From Nitrospirota bacterium (GTDB lineage Bacteria > Nitrospirota > Thermodesulfovibrionia > Thermodesulfovibrionales > JdFR-88): DNA of 24,585 nucleotides. The stretch's first letter is position 1. Each line of letters begins with the position of its first letter. The translations under genes were made by a program, and so were the position numbers. Under the pieces are notes generated by a model. It had not been told where the DNA came from. It saw nothing but the letters and a program-made list of their open reading frames with translations, and searched no databases. Below are positions 15,260 through 22,803 of this stretch, in pieces. Location of the stretch: positions 1-24,585 of the forward strand of contig JAJYJB010000036.1 of assembly GCA_021789735.1 (NCBI GenBank), written 5' to 3'.

Positions 15260-16961
15260 GCCCTGAAAAATCCTTTCCCGTATGAACAATATTGTTCTGG
15301 TCCGCGTCGTCCCGCGGAACGTTAAGATAAGCGAAGGCCTTCTCAGCGACGCTGCTGAACACAGGCCCCGCGACCACTCCACCGTATATCGCCCCTTTTG
15401 CGCCCTTGAACACCACTATCATCGCTATCTTGGGGTCGCGGGCAGGGACGAAGCCCACAAAAGTGCTGGCGTATTTGTCCGAGTATCTGCCGGTCTGCGG
15501 ATCAAAGAGCCTGGCCGTGCCCGTCTTGCCGCAGACGGCATTGCCGTCAACGTCGGCCTCCTGCGCGGTGCCGCCTTTCTGGGTGACCAGACTGAGTATG
15601 TTTCTGAAGGTGGCGGCGGTCTCCGGCATTATTACTCTTTTTGGCTGCCCCTGAAAACTGCTTATGACCTGCCCATCTGGCGACGTTATCCGGGAGACCA
15701 CGTGCGGGGTCACCAGATAGCCCCCGTTTGCAATGGCGGCATAAGCCCTGAGCACCTGCAGGGGGGTCACCGAGACCCCGTAGCCTATGGCCATGGAAGC
15801 AAGGGACACATCCGTGCGCGGGAACCTTGCGTAGCCGTCTGATTCGGAGGGCAGGTCTATGCCGGTCTTCTGCCCGAACCCCAGAAGCTTCAGATATTTA
15901 AAGTACCTGCTGGCCCCGAGCTTCAGAGCCACCTGTATGCTCCCCACGTTCGACGACTTCTGTATTATCTGCTCGAAGGTGAGCATGCCGTTTTTTTCGA
16001 CGTCATGGAACGTCCTGCCACCCACGGTATATCTGCCTCCGTGGCAATCGAAAACAGATTGCGGCGTGACGACCCCGCTTTCAAGCGCCGCCGAGCTCAT
16101 GACTATCTTGAACACGGAGCCCGGCTCGTACACGTCCATGATAGCCCTGTTTCTCCTTCCGCCCGCGGAAAATGCGCCAGGATCATTGGGGTTGAAACTG
16201 GGCCTGCTTGCCATGGCCAGTATACTCCCCGTGTACGGGTTCATCATTATCACGGTGGCGGACTGCGCCTTCCATTTTTCCATCGCCTCGTCAAGGGCGG
16301 TCTCGGCGATGTACTGAAGCCCGTCGTCTATGGTGAGCACCACGTTGTCACCCTTGGACTCCATCTTTACGCCCTGGGAAAGTATCTTCCCTGTCGCGTC
16401 CCGTTCCACAACCACCTTGCCGCCCTTATCGGTGAGCGTCTTTGTGTATTCCTTCTCCACTCCGTCCTGCGCCTGGTCGTCCATGTTCAGATAGCCAAGC
16501 ACCTGTGCGGCCAGCCCACCCTCCGGGTAATACCGCCGGGACTCATCCACAAAGCCCAGTCCGGGACCAAGCTTCATGGCCTTCAAGGCGTCCGCCTGCT
16601 CATCGGAAAGTTTTCTTTGGATCCATACGAAACGCTTTTTCCCATCGGGGGCCAATCTGGCTGCAATCCTGGAATAGCTCATGCCGATGGCCTTTGATAT
16701 CTCCCTTGCCACCTGGTGCGGCGACTTCACCTGCGCGGGATCACAGTAAAGGGACCGGGCATCCAGGCTCACCGCCAGTTCCCTGCCGCGCCTGTCATAT
16801 ATCTGGCCCCTTCCCGCTTCAATATGGCTCTCCCTCTTGTACTGGCTCATTGCCTTGGCCGCAAGCTCCTGGTGGTCCAGAAGCATCAATTCTCCAAGCC
16901 TCACAAGAACTATGAAAAAGGCGAACGTTATCGCCGTACTAAGCAGCAGTGCTCTTGCCAT
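15237..16961 (-). CDS. ftsI: Septal peptidoglycan transpeptidase FtsI (PBP3 class B)
   Basis: 574 residues. FtsI crosslinks septal peptidoglycan in the periplasm as partner of FtsW. One membrane anchor lies at about 4-27, the PBP dimerisation region follows (RGQIYDRRGRELA, 51-63), then the transpeptidase domain: SVFK (282-285), SSN (336-338) and KTGT (479-482). No PASTA domain is seen, unlike SpoVD. The start is the first possible ATG, since TGA precedes it in frame. It has no SD and leaves only three residues before the membrane segment. Just upstream a Lys-rich 28-codon ORF (16928-17014) overlaps it one base out of frame and may be the lost cytoplasmic tail. Confidence 0.95.
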   Translation of the reverse strand: MARALLLSTAITFAFFIVLVRLGELMLLDHQELAAKAMSQYKRESHIEAGRGQIYDRRGRELAVSLDARSLYCDPAQVKSPHQVAREISKAIGMSYSRIAARLAPDGKKRFVWIQRKLSDEQADALKAMKLGPGLGFVDESRRYYPEGGLAAQVLGYLNMDDQAQDGVEKEYTKTLTDKGGKVVVERDATGKILSQGVKMESKGDNVVLTIDDGLQYIAETALDEAMEKWKAQSATVIMMNPYTGSILAMASRPSFNPNDPGAFSAGGRRNRAIMDVYEPGSVFKIVMSSAALESGVVTPQSVFDCHGGRYTVGGRTFHDVEKNGMLTFEQIIQKSSNVGSIQVALKLGASRYFKYLKLLGFGQKTGIDLPSESDGYARFPRTDVSLASMAIGYGVSVTPLQVLRAYAAIANGGYLVTPHVVSRITSPDGQVISSFQGQPKRVIMPETAATFRNILSLVTQKGGTAQEADVDGNAVCGKTGTARLFDPQTGRYSDKYASTFVGFVPARDPKIAMIVVFKGAKGAIYGGVVAGPVFSSVAEKAFAYLNVPRDDADQNNIVHTGKDFSGHGVVYTP

Positions 16962-17067
16962 TCAGAAAAAGGTTTTTGTTTTTTTGTTTTCTTTTTGCTT
17001 TGCTTTTTGCCCATGAAACGGTCCAAAATCTTCCCCCAAAAAAGCTTACGGCAAAAAAACAGGCCGC
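16962..17067 (-). other. A-rich ftsL-ftsI gap with a short Lys-rich ORF
   Basis: The coding strand here is dominated by A runs broken by G or C (17010-16971). From ATG at 17014 it encodes Met-Gly followed by a strongly basic stretch and ends at TAA (16930-16928), inside ftsI. A single added base at the GAATGG junction (16964-16959) would join it in frame to the FtsI start Met. Its SD is weak (GGA, 7 nt away). Confidence 0.5.
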
Positions 17068-17403
17068 CTACTGCCTGTAGGCCGCCTCGTAAGGGACATT
17101 CCCCCTGTCCCTTGTTACGTAAAACACCTTGGTCCTGTCAGGAAAGTCCATGCCCAGTTTTTCCGAAACGACCGTGCCGGTTTGCGCAACGGAAAAAAGC
17201 GTGGCCCTTTCCGCATCGAGGTCCTGCATATGGCGCGTTACACTCCGGTATTGCTTTTCGAGCGCACCGATCTCGTATTCCTGATCGCGTATGCTGGAGC
17301 GAAGCCAGACCAACCCGAAAAAGCCGATGACAATGAGTAGACACGCACACATCCTGACAAAATATGATAACATACTTCCCCCGTCTCTCATGCCTGCTCT
17401 CAT
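17068..17403 (-). CDS. ftsL: Cell division protein FtsL (small bitopic membrane protein)
   Basis: 111 residues. FtsL is a bitopic protein forming the FtsQLB complex, which activates FtsWI. A short N-terminal tail is followed by one membrane segment (about 15-34, MCACLLIVIGFFGLVW) and an extracytoplasmic coiled-coil (about 38-75, RDQEYEIGALEKQYRSV). The C-terminus has an EKLGM segment like that of other FtsL proteins. Sequence conservation is low in this family, so position between rsmH and ftsI is a main argument. The frame is open to 17502, but the ATG at 17403 makes an ATGA overlap with the rsmH stop and has AGGGGGG 10 nt upstream. Confidence 0.9.
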   Translation of the reverse strand: MRAGMRDGGSMLSYFVRMCACLLIVIGFFGLVWLRSSIRDQEYEIGALEKQYRSVTRHMQDLDAERATLFSVAQTGTVVSEKLGMDFPDRTKVFYVTRDRGNVPYEAAYRQ

Positions 17404-18305
17404 AGTCTTTCGGCCCCCCTTAGCTTGGCGCTCCTGGCAGCAGGGTTTTCCCTTATCTCCCGCAGGTCCGGCCTTACCGGTTTTTTCGAAAGCAGAAGGC
17501 ATTTGCCCTCCGCGGCCGCGCCCTTCAGGAAATGCTTCACTATCCTGTCCTCAAGGGAATGATAGGCGATGACTGCGATCCTTCCGCCCTTTGAGAGACG
17601 GCGCATGGAAAAATCCAGCCCCGCCTTCAGCTCATCCAGTTCCCTGTTCACCTCTATCCGCAACGCCTGGAATATCCTGGTGGCCGGATGTATCTTCTCC
17701 CTGCTCCCCCCCCCGGCGCCATGATGATAAGCGCTCAGCGCCACGCGGGCCAGCTCCCTTCCGGTCCTGACCGGTGTGCCTTTCCGTCTCAAAAAAACCA
17801 CCTGCCTGGCGATCCTGCCCGCATACCGCTCCTCGCCGTACTCACCGAATATCCTCCGCAGATCCGCCTCGGAATAGGTGTCCAGGACGTCGCGCGCGGT
17901 AAGAGGAAAGCTTTTGTCCATCCGCATATCCAGGGGCTCGTCCGAGTTGAAGGAAAACCCCCTGTCCGTCCCTTTAAGCTGGAGCATTGAGACCCCCAGG
18001 TCAAAGAGGATGCCGTCAATGTTATTTATCCCGAGCCCGTCGATCACGGAATCAAGCTCCGAAAACCTGGCGTGCCTCAGTTCAAAGGCCGCTTTTCCTT
18101 TTTCAGAGGCCAGCGCCGCCTGGGCCATCTTCAGCGCCTCCTCATCCCTGTCAATGCCGACAAGCGAGCCCTGAGGCCCCATCCGCCTGAGCATTTCCCG
18201 CGAGTGCCCGCCAAGTCCCACCGTTGCGTCAACATATACGCCCCCTCTTTCCGGCTCCAGTATTTCCATAACCTCCCGAAGCATAACGGGAAGATGCGCG
18301 ATCAT
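17400..18305 (-). CDS. rsmH: 16S rRNA (cytosine-1402-N4) methyltransferase RsmH (MraW)
   Basis: 301 residues. RsmH uses S-adenosylmethionine to methylate N4 of C1402 in the 16S rRNA decoding centre. The N-terminal HLPVMLREV is the family opening, the SAM-binding DATVGLGGHS is at 26-35, IDRDEEAL at 51-58, and FDLGVSMLQL with DRGFSF at 101-118. The latter is slightly unlike the common LGVSSxQLD form. The C-terminal AYHSLEDRIVKHF is also diagnostic. It starts 8 nt after mraZ with no strong SD, so translational coupling is likely. It overlaps ftsL by 4 nt. Confidence 0.98.
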   Translation of the reverse strand: MIAHLPVMLREVMEILEPERGGVYVDATVGLGGHSREMLRRMGPQGSLVGIDRDEEALKMAQAALASEKGKAAFELRHARFSELDSVIDGLGINNIDGILFDLGVSMLQLKGTDRGFSFNSDEPLDMRMDKSFPLTARDVLDTYSEADLRRIFGEYGEERYAGRIARQVVFLRRKGTPVRTGRELARVALSAYHHGAGGGSREKIHPATRIFQALRIEVNRELDELKAGLDFSMRRLSKGGRIAVIAYHSLEDRIVKHFLKGAAAEGKCLLLSKKPVRPDLREIRENPAARSAKLRGAERL

Positions 18306-18313
18306 ATCCAGGG

Positions 18314-18766
18314 CTATATCCCATAACGGCTGAGCGACGCCTCAAGCACATCCCTGTCCACGCGGGAAGAGTCCGTCTCCTGGGCCCATGCGGACTTGCT
18401 CCATATCTCTATCATCTCAACCTGCCCCACAAGGACCACCTCGCCGTCAAGACCGGTGTCCTGCCTGTGAGCCGAAGGCACCAGTATCCTGCCCTGCTTG
18501 TCAATCGCTGTCTCCACGGCGGAAGCTATTACTTTTCTCAAAAAATACCTCACGGACTTGTCCGAACGGGGAAGCAGCCTCACCTTGTCCACAAGCTTTT
18601 GCCACTCCTCAAGCGGATACACGTTCAGGCAGCTGTCGAAGGCGGAGTTCGCGACCATTAGCTGAGGGCTGTAGTTTGTTAAAACGATGTCCCTGAAAGG
18701 CGCCGGTATCATGAGCCGCCCTTTTTCGTCCATCGCGTAATAATACTTGCCCGAAAAACCGGACAT
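18314..18766 (-). CDS. mraZ: Transcriptional regulator MraZ
   Basis: 150 residues. MraZ has two SpoVT/AbrB-like swapped-hairpin repeats, DEKGRLMIPAPFR (13-25) and DKQGRILVPSAHR (89-101). The protein forms ring-shaped oligomers and in other bacteria represses its own dcw operon by binding short G-rich direct repeats. It is the first gene of the cluster. Three GTGG boxes spaced 10 nt lie between the promoter and the ATG, the last overlapping the SD (AAAGGTGG, 18779-18772). Autorepression is therefore likely. Confidence 0.98.
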   Translation of the reverse strand: MSGFSGKYYYAMDEKGRLMIPAPFRDIVLTNYSPQLMVANSAFDSCLNVYPLEEWQKLVDKVRLLPRSDKSVRYFLRKVIASAVETAIDKQGRILVPSAHRQDTGLDGEVVLVGQVEMIEIWSKSAWAQETDSSRVDRDVLEASLSRYGI

Positions 18767-18771
18767 TCAAA

Positions 18772-18795
18772 CCACCTTTCCCCACGTTTTACCAC
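18772..18795 (-). promoter_or_regulatory. MraZ operator: three GTGG boxes, 10-nt period
   Basis: On the minus strand GTGG occurs at 18795-18792, 18785-18782 and 18775-18772, exactly 10 nt apart and each preceded by A-rich sequence. MraZ operators in E. coli (TGGGN repeats with 5-nt spacers) and Mycoplasma (AAAGTGG-like boxes) have this 10-nt layout. The boxes cover the initially transcribed region and the SD. Confidence 0.8.
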
Positions 18796-18798
18796 TAA

Positions 18799-18828
18799 AT
18801 CATAGGGAAACACGCCATAAGTTGTCAA
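18799..18828 (-). promoter_or_regulatory. Sigma70-type promoter of the dcw cluster (Pmra)
   Basis: TTGACA (18828-18823), 18-nt spacer, TATGAT (18804-18799): a perfect -35 and a 5/6 -10. Transcription would start near 18792, within the first MraZ box, giving a leader of roughly 25 nt. This is the clearest promoter in the window. Confidence 0.85.
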
Positions 18829-18842
18829 GAAAAAAAGGAAAT

Positions 18843-18933
18843 CTTTTATTAAAAGTTTTAGGCTGGGTTATTTAGGCGGATGGAAGGGAAAGAGACACAA
18901 TATATTGTGGTTAATCAATATCATATTTATGAT
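18843..18933. repeat. Three AT-rich inverted repeats upstream of the dcw promoter
   Basis: Within 91 nt are CTTTTA-T-TAAAAG (18843-18855), the perfect 14-bp palindrome CACAATATATTGTG (18896-18909) and ATCATA-TT-TATGAT (18920-18933). None has a GC stem plus T-tract, so they are not convincing terminators of the upstream protease gene. They could be operator sites for an unknown dimeric regulator. Confidence 0.6.
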
Positions 18934-18955
18934 TATCCCGGCGTCATATTTTTTA

Positions 18956-19852
18956 TTACATAGTCACCTTAAAAGGGGTGGGAATGAATGTCAGGAGAAA
19001 AATAACAAGCACTGCCAGTCCTATATATTTCCGGGAGGGCTCAAGAGGGACCTCCCAGTGGTAAACGGGCGGGTGTTTAAGCCCCAATATCATAAGAAGG
19101 CCCGCCCAGACGATCCATCCCTTCCAGAAAAAAATGCCTATCACGGCAAGCAGGCCCACCAGGGTCCTGGAAAGCGCCTTGTGCATGGGGCCCAGGAAGG
19201 CGTAGGCCACATGCCCGCCGTCCAGCTGGCCCGCCGGAAGCAGGTTGAGGAATGTCACAAAAAAACCGATCCACCCGGCAAAGGCCATGGGATGCAGCAC
19301 GAGGTCCCCCCCGGCGGTGCTGCCTACCATTATCTTTGTCAAAAGATAAAAGATCAGCGAGTTCCCGAGTTCTATGCCGGGGGCCGCGTGCGGACCCCTT
19401 ATTACGTAGGAGTAGTGGAGCCCGATAACACATGCGGCAACCGAGACCAGGAAGCCTGAAATGGGCCCCGATGCCCCTATATCCACAAGCGCTCTTCTTG
19501 TGAGGATAGGGGACTTCATCTTTATCACGGCGCCGAACGTGCCTATGAGGGTGGGGGCCGGGATGAAAAACGGCAGGGTAGCCACGGTGTTGTGTTTCCT
19601 GGAGGCAAAATAATGGGAAAGCTCATGCGAAAGAAGTATGAGAATAAGCGTGGCTGAAAAAGGTATCCCTTTATAGATCATCCCCGGATCCTTCAACGGG
19701 TTAATTCCCTTTTGCACCATGCCCGCAACAAGCGTGCTGAATATGGTGAGGACAAAAAGCAGCAGGTGCAGCCATGGGACCCTGCCCAAAAGGCCTTTCA
19801 AAAAAAACCTTCCTTCATCCGTTATCTCTTCATCCATCCAGTGGCTTCCCAT
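18956..19852 (-). CDS. Site-2-type intramembrane metalloprotease, M50 family
   Basis: 298 residues with about six to eight membrane segments. The zinc site is clear: HELSH (76-80, HExxH in a membrane helix) and NLLPAGQLDGG (203-213), supplying the third zinc ligand Asp211. Such proteases cut membrane proteins, often regulators such as anti-sigma factors. No PDZ or CBS domain is visible, so the subgroup resembles the short bacterial/archaeal and plant EGY-like forms rather than RseP. Substrate is unknown. ATG at 19852 is used; Met6 is an alternative. It lies 45 nt after rimO and 189 nt before mraZ, and is probably the last gene of the lon-rimO group. Confidence 0.93.
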   Translation of the reverse strand: MGSHWMDEEITDEGRFFLKGLLGRVPWLHLLLFVLTIFSTLVAGMVQKGINPLKDPGMIYKGIPFSATLILILLSHELSHYFASRKHNTVATLPFFIPAPTLIGTFGAVIKMKSPILTRRALVDIGASGPISGFLVSVAACVIGLHYSYVIRGPHAAPGIELGNSLIFYLLTKIMVGSTAGGDLVLHPMAFAGWIGFFVTFLNLLPAGQLDGGHVAYAFLGPMHKALSRTLVGLLAVIGIFFWKGWIVWAGLLMILGLKHPPVYHWEVPLEPSRKYIGLAVLVIFLLTFIPTPFKVTM

Positions 19853-19897
19853 CTTTATTTTTGATTTGAAAAGTTTTTGTTTTTCCCCTTTCGGGGC

Positions 19898-21268
19898 TTA
19901 CCCTATTTCAGAAAAAAGTTCTCCTTTAAGGTCATAATCGTATGCCTCCGTTATGAGCACCCGCACGAAATCGCCCGCCTTGAGCCCCTCCCCATCCACG
20001 AACACAACGCCGTCCACCTCGGGCGCCTGGGAGGCCAGCCTGCATATGGCGGACTTCCCGTCCACCTCATCCACGATGGCCTTCATTTTGCGCCCTCGCA
20101 GGGCCTGGTTTTTCTCCAGGCTGATCCCGGCCTGGGCGCTCATGAACTTTTCGTATCTCCTTTTCTTTGCCGCAGCCGGAAGCTGATTGACCAGCGCCGC
20201 GGCCGCAGTGCCGTCCTCCCTGGAGTAGATGAACGCCCCGGCGTGCTCGAAACCGGTCTGCCGGATGAAATCCAGAAGACCTTCCGATTCCTCACCGGTC
20301 TCGCCGGGGAACCCCACTATGAAGGAGCTCCTTACCGCAAGGCCTGGCATCGTCTGCCTGGCGCGGCCGATGAGCCTGCTGAAATATTCTCCGCCGTATC
20401 CGCCCCTTCCCATCAGTCTTAATATCCTGGGCTCCGAATGCTGAAGCGGCATGTCCAGGTACTTTACCACCTTCTTCTCCCCGGCCATCGCATCAAGCAG
20501 CCCCTGGTCCACGCCGGAGGGATGCAGGTAATGCAGCCTCACCCAGAAATCCCCCGGTATGGAAGATATGTCCCTGATCAACTCCTTAAGCCCGTAACCT
20601 TTGAATTTATAGCTTGCCGTGTCCTGGGACACGACAACAAGCTCCTTTATGCCCGCCTTGATATAACCCTGCGCCTGGGCAAGTATCGAATCGGGTGAAA
20701 AATTCCTTAAAGGGCCCCTTATCTGAGGGATTGTACAAAAAGAGCATCTCCTTTTGCAGCCTTCCGATATCTTGAGATAGGCATAAGGGAAGGTTGAGGG
20801 TAAAAAAACCGGCCCGTCTGCCTCTTCCGGTCTCTCTTGCCGCCCGTTTTTTGATTCCGCCCCGCCAGCCAGCCCTCCGGTTAAATAGTCCGAGATCTCA
20901 TCGCCCGCTTCCACGCCCCATATTGCATCCACCTCCGGCAGCTCTTTCCGGAGCTCTTCCTTATACCTCTGGGCAAGGCATCCGAATACAATGAGTTTCT
21001 GTTTTTTGTTTTTTTTGTTTTTTGGGCCTTTTTTGCCTTCTTGTTCTCCCTTCAGCTTTGCGAGCCTGAGTATCTCCTCTATTGATTCCCGCTTTGCGGC
21101 CTCTATGAACCCGCAGGTGTTCACTATCAGGGCGTCTGCTTCTTCCGGAACGGAGACCGGCAGAAGCCCGTTCATGCGAAGCCTTCCGGTGAGTTTTTCA
21201 GAGTCCGCCAAGTTCTTGGGGCACCCAAGGCTGAGGAGGTAAAAAGATAAGGTATTTTTATTCTGCAC
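19898..21268 (-). CDS. rimO: Ribosomal protein S12 methylthiotransferase RimO
   Basis: 456 residues. A radical-SAM enzyme that methylthiolates an Asp of ribosomal protein S12. The N-terminal MTTase domain has cluster ligands Cys16, Cys52 and Cys97. The radical-SAM cluster is CKRRCSFC (Cys171, 175, 178). The C-terminal part is a TRAM domain. SLGCPKNLADSE and the S12-type sequence favour RimO over MiaB. Two inserts are seen, the Lys-rich GKKGPKNKKNKKQK (78-91) between Cys52 and Cys97, and a polar linker (133-152). The start is GTG, with GGGGA just upstream; it overlaps the DUF2062 gene end by 11 nt. Confidence 0.95.
   Translation of the reverse strand: MQNKNTLSFYLLSLGCPKNLADSEKLTGRLRMNGLLPVSVPEEADALIVNTCGFIEAAKRESIEEILRLAKLKGEQEGKKGPKNKKNKKQKLIVFGCLAQRYKEELRKELPEVDAIWGVEAGDEISDYLTGGLAGGAESKNGRQERPEEADGPVFLPSTFPYAYLKISEGCKRRCSFCTIPQIRGPLRNFSPDSILAQAQGYIKAGIKELVVVSQDTASYKFKGYGLKELIRDISSIPGDFWVRLHYLHPSGVDQGLLDAMAGEKKVVKYLDMPLQHSEPRILRLMGRGGYGGEYFSRLIGRARQTMPGLAVRSSFIVGFPGETGEESEGLLDFIRQTGFEHAGAFIYSREDGTAAAALVNQLPAAAKKRRYEKFMSAQAGISLEKNQALRGRKMKAIVDEVDGKSAICRLASQAPEVDGVVFVDGEGLKAGDFVRVLITEAYDYDLKGELFSEIG
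20996..21036 (-). repeat. A-rich simple-sequence tract within rimO
   Basis: On the coding strand, runs of six and eight A residues separated by single C or G bases encode a Lys/Asn-rich loop (residues 79-91). The eight-A run is a likely slippage site. Similar tracts occur in thiL, murF, murE, ftsQ and lon. Confidence 0.75.
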
Positions 21269-21713
21269 TTTTCCCCGGATCTTTGCCCGGCCCGGACAAC
21301 AGCCGATGCATTATGAGATACATGGCGGTGGCGGCGCACGCGGCAACGACTGTAGAGCCGACAACGAACGGTTTTAAAAGATACCTGAGCTCGCCGGTGA
21401 AACTGGACAGTGTGATATGCCCGAAATTGAAACTGCCGGGGATGAACTCCATCCCCAGGAACTTGGAGCCGGCCCAGGTGGCAAACGTATAGATCGGAAT
21501 GGCGGTAAAGGGGTTCGTCACATATACCCCGGTCATCGTGGCGGTCATATTAAGCCTGAGCGCGTAGATAAGGGCTATGGCGATGACCGTATGGACGCCA
21601 AAAAGAGGGGAAAGCCCTATGAAGATGCCTATGGCCAGGGATGCGGCAATGCGGCGCGGGCTCTCTCTCAGCGAAAGCACGCTCCTGAACCTCTCTTTAA
21701 ACGTCCGAAAAAT
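21258..21713 (-). CDS. DUF2062 membrane protein, probable ATT start
   Basis: 151 residues if begun at ATT (21713). A small membrane protein of the DUF2062 (COG3216) family, function unknown. Family features are SPRRIAASLAIGIFIGLSPLFGVHT and the later TNPFTAIPIY, with three hydrophobic segments. The first standard start is GTG at 21680, which has no properly spaced SD and would cut off the [14 protein letters not shown] stretch that resembles the usual basic N-terminus. ATT at 21713 has GGAGGG (21726-21721) 7 nt upstream and fits family length. It would overlap the thiL end by 17 nt. The start is therefore inferred; the body of the gene is secure. It overlaps rimO by 11 nt. Confidence 0.8.
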   Translation of the reverse strand: MFRTFKERFRSVLSLRESPRRIAASLAIGIFIGLSPLFGVHTVIAIALIYALRLNMTATMTGVYVTNPFTAIPIYTFATWAGSKFLGMEFIPGSFNFGHITLSSFTGELRYLLKPFVVGSTVVAACAATAMYLIMHRLLSGPGKDPGKSAE

Positions 21714-22803
21714 GCTCGTACCCTCCAGCCCTGAATCTTTTTCTTTTACTTTTACTTTTGCTTTTGTCGGCCCCGGATGGCGCAGCCATATAGTACCCTG
21801 ATCCTATTATCTCGCCGATCAGTATCCCGCCGTCCTCTTTGCCGGCTTCCGCGGTATAGAGAAGCTCATAATCCTCCCCTCCCGTCTTGGCCAGCGCGAG
21901 CGCATCGATGCCCAGGGTCTGGGCGGCCTGCCTCATCTGCGGAGACACCGGGATGCTGGCCTCATATATTTTGACACCAACGGCGCTTTCTTTGCAAAGT
22001 CTTATCACGTCTATCAGCAGGCCGTCGCTTATGTCCATCATGGCTGTGGCATTTTTTGGGGGCCTTTTTGCCAGGGGCATGAGGTGTCTTTCAAGAAGCG
22101 GCCTCATTATATCCCACGGCAGAGGACTATCGGGTGGGGCTGATGGGGCGGGGAGGCCTTTTTTTTGGGTTGAGACTGGTTTTCCCATAGGGACGTATTT
22201 TCCGATAGGGGCGGGCCGGCCTATCTTCCTTAGCAGGGCGAGCCCGCAGGCCGAATCCCCTAGAGGGCCTGTAACGTAGAGGCGGTCGCCGGCCCTGGCG
22301 CCGCTTCTTTTGACGATCTTTTCCCCTTCGCCTATCACGCTCATATTGAGCACAAGGCCGGAGCGCGAGGCGCAGACGTCCCCCCCCGCAAGCTGCGCTT
22401 TATAGACGCGAAGGGCGTCAAAGACACCTTCAAATAGCTGTTTGACGAATTCCACGGGGGTTTCGGATGGTGCGCCTATCTCAAAGAAAGCCAGGCGGGG
22501 CTGGCCTCCCATGGCGTAAATATCGCTTACGTTCACGGAGACCAGTTTGAAGCCCAACTGGTAAGGCGTCTGGTAGCGCAGATCGAAATGGACGCCCTCA
22601 AGCATCATGTCCGAGGTAGCCAGGGCCTTTTTATTTTTATTCTTTTTCCCGCCTGTTCCTACCCGGAAGACGGCGGCATCGTCGCCGATGCCAAGAAGCA
22701 AAGGACCTCTGCCTCCGCCGGAGATGCCGGAAAATTCCTTCCGCCCGGCCCTTTTCCTTATCCAGTCCAGCAGGGCCTGCTCACCCAGTTGCCTGAGCCT
22801 CAT
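21697..22803 (-). CDS. thiL: Thiamine-monophosphate kinase ThiL
   Basis: 368 residues, longer than the usual roughly 320-340. ThiL phosphorylates thiamine monophosphate to the cofactor thiamine diphosphate. GIGDDAAVF (38-46), LEGVHFD (68-74), NVSDIYAMG (91-99), MDISDGL (256-262), TGGEDYELL and a C-terminal GYEHF are characteristic. Where most relatives have GGDT this protein has GGDV (140-143). Extra length comes from two A-rich Lys tracts (GKKNKNKK near 52-59; [10 protein letters not shown] near 347-356) and a Pro/Gly insert near 195-232. The ATG start shares ATGA with the lon stop, so the two are likely coupled. Confidence 0.94.
   Translation of the reverse strand: MRLRQLGEQALLDWIRKRAGRKEFSGISGGGRGPLLLGIGDDAAVFRVGTGGKKNKNKKALATSDMMLEGVHFDLRYQTPYQLGFKLVSVNVSDIYAMGGQPRLAFFEIGAPSETPVEFVKQLFEGVFDALRVYKAQLAGGDVCASRSGLVLNMSVIGEGEKIVKRSGARAGDRLYVTGPLGDSACGLALLRKIGRPAPIGKYVPMGKPVSTQKKGLPAPSAPPDSPLPWDIMRPLLERHLMPLAKRPPKNATAMMDISDGLLIDVIRLCKESAVGVKIYEASIPVSPQMRQAAQTLGIDALALAKTGGEDYELLYTAEAGKEDGGILIGEIIGSGYYMAAPSGADKSKSKSKRKRFRAGGYEHFSDV
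21737..21767 (-). repeat. AAAAGY hexamer repeat near the thiL 3' end
   Basis: On the coding strand about five tandem AAAAGY/AAAAGA hexamers encode a Lys-Ser repeat just before the conserved ThiL C-terminus. The same DNA is open in the DUF2062 frame. Copy-number change in whole hexamers would keep thiL in frame. Confidence 0.75.

Noticed and set aside
15260..15382. A longer MurE with 41 extra N-terminal residues
   Set aside because: The extension lies inside ftsI, has no family match, and the internal ATG at 15259 has an SD and the standard N-terminus.
16971..17010. A simple one-base insertion in the A-run restoring the FtsI frame
   Set aside because: A shift that early would run into the TGA just before the FtsI ATG. 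Only a change at the GAATGG junction works.
17404..17502. A longer FtsL with 33 extra N-terminal residues
   Set aside because: That part overlaps rsmH in another frame. The ATG at 17403 gives an ATGA overlap and a good SD.
18843..18855. Terminator of the M50 protease gene
   Set aside because: The stem is all A/T apart from one pair, so it is too weak to call.
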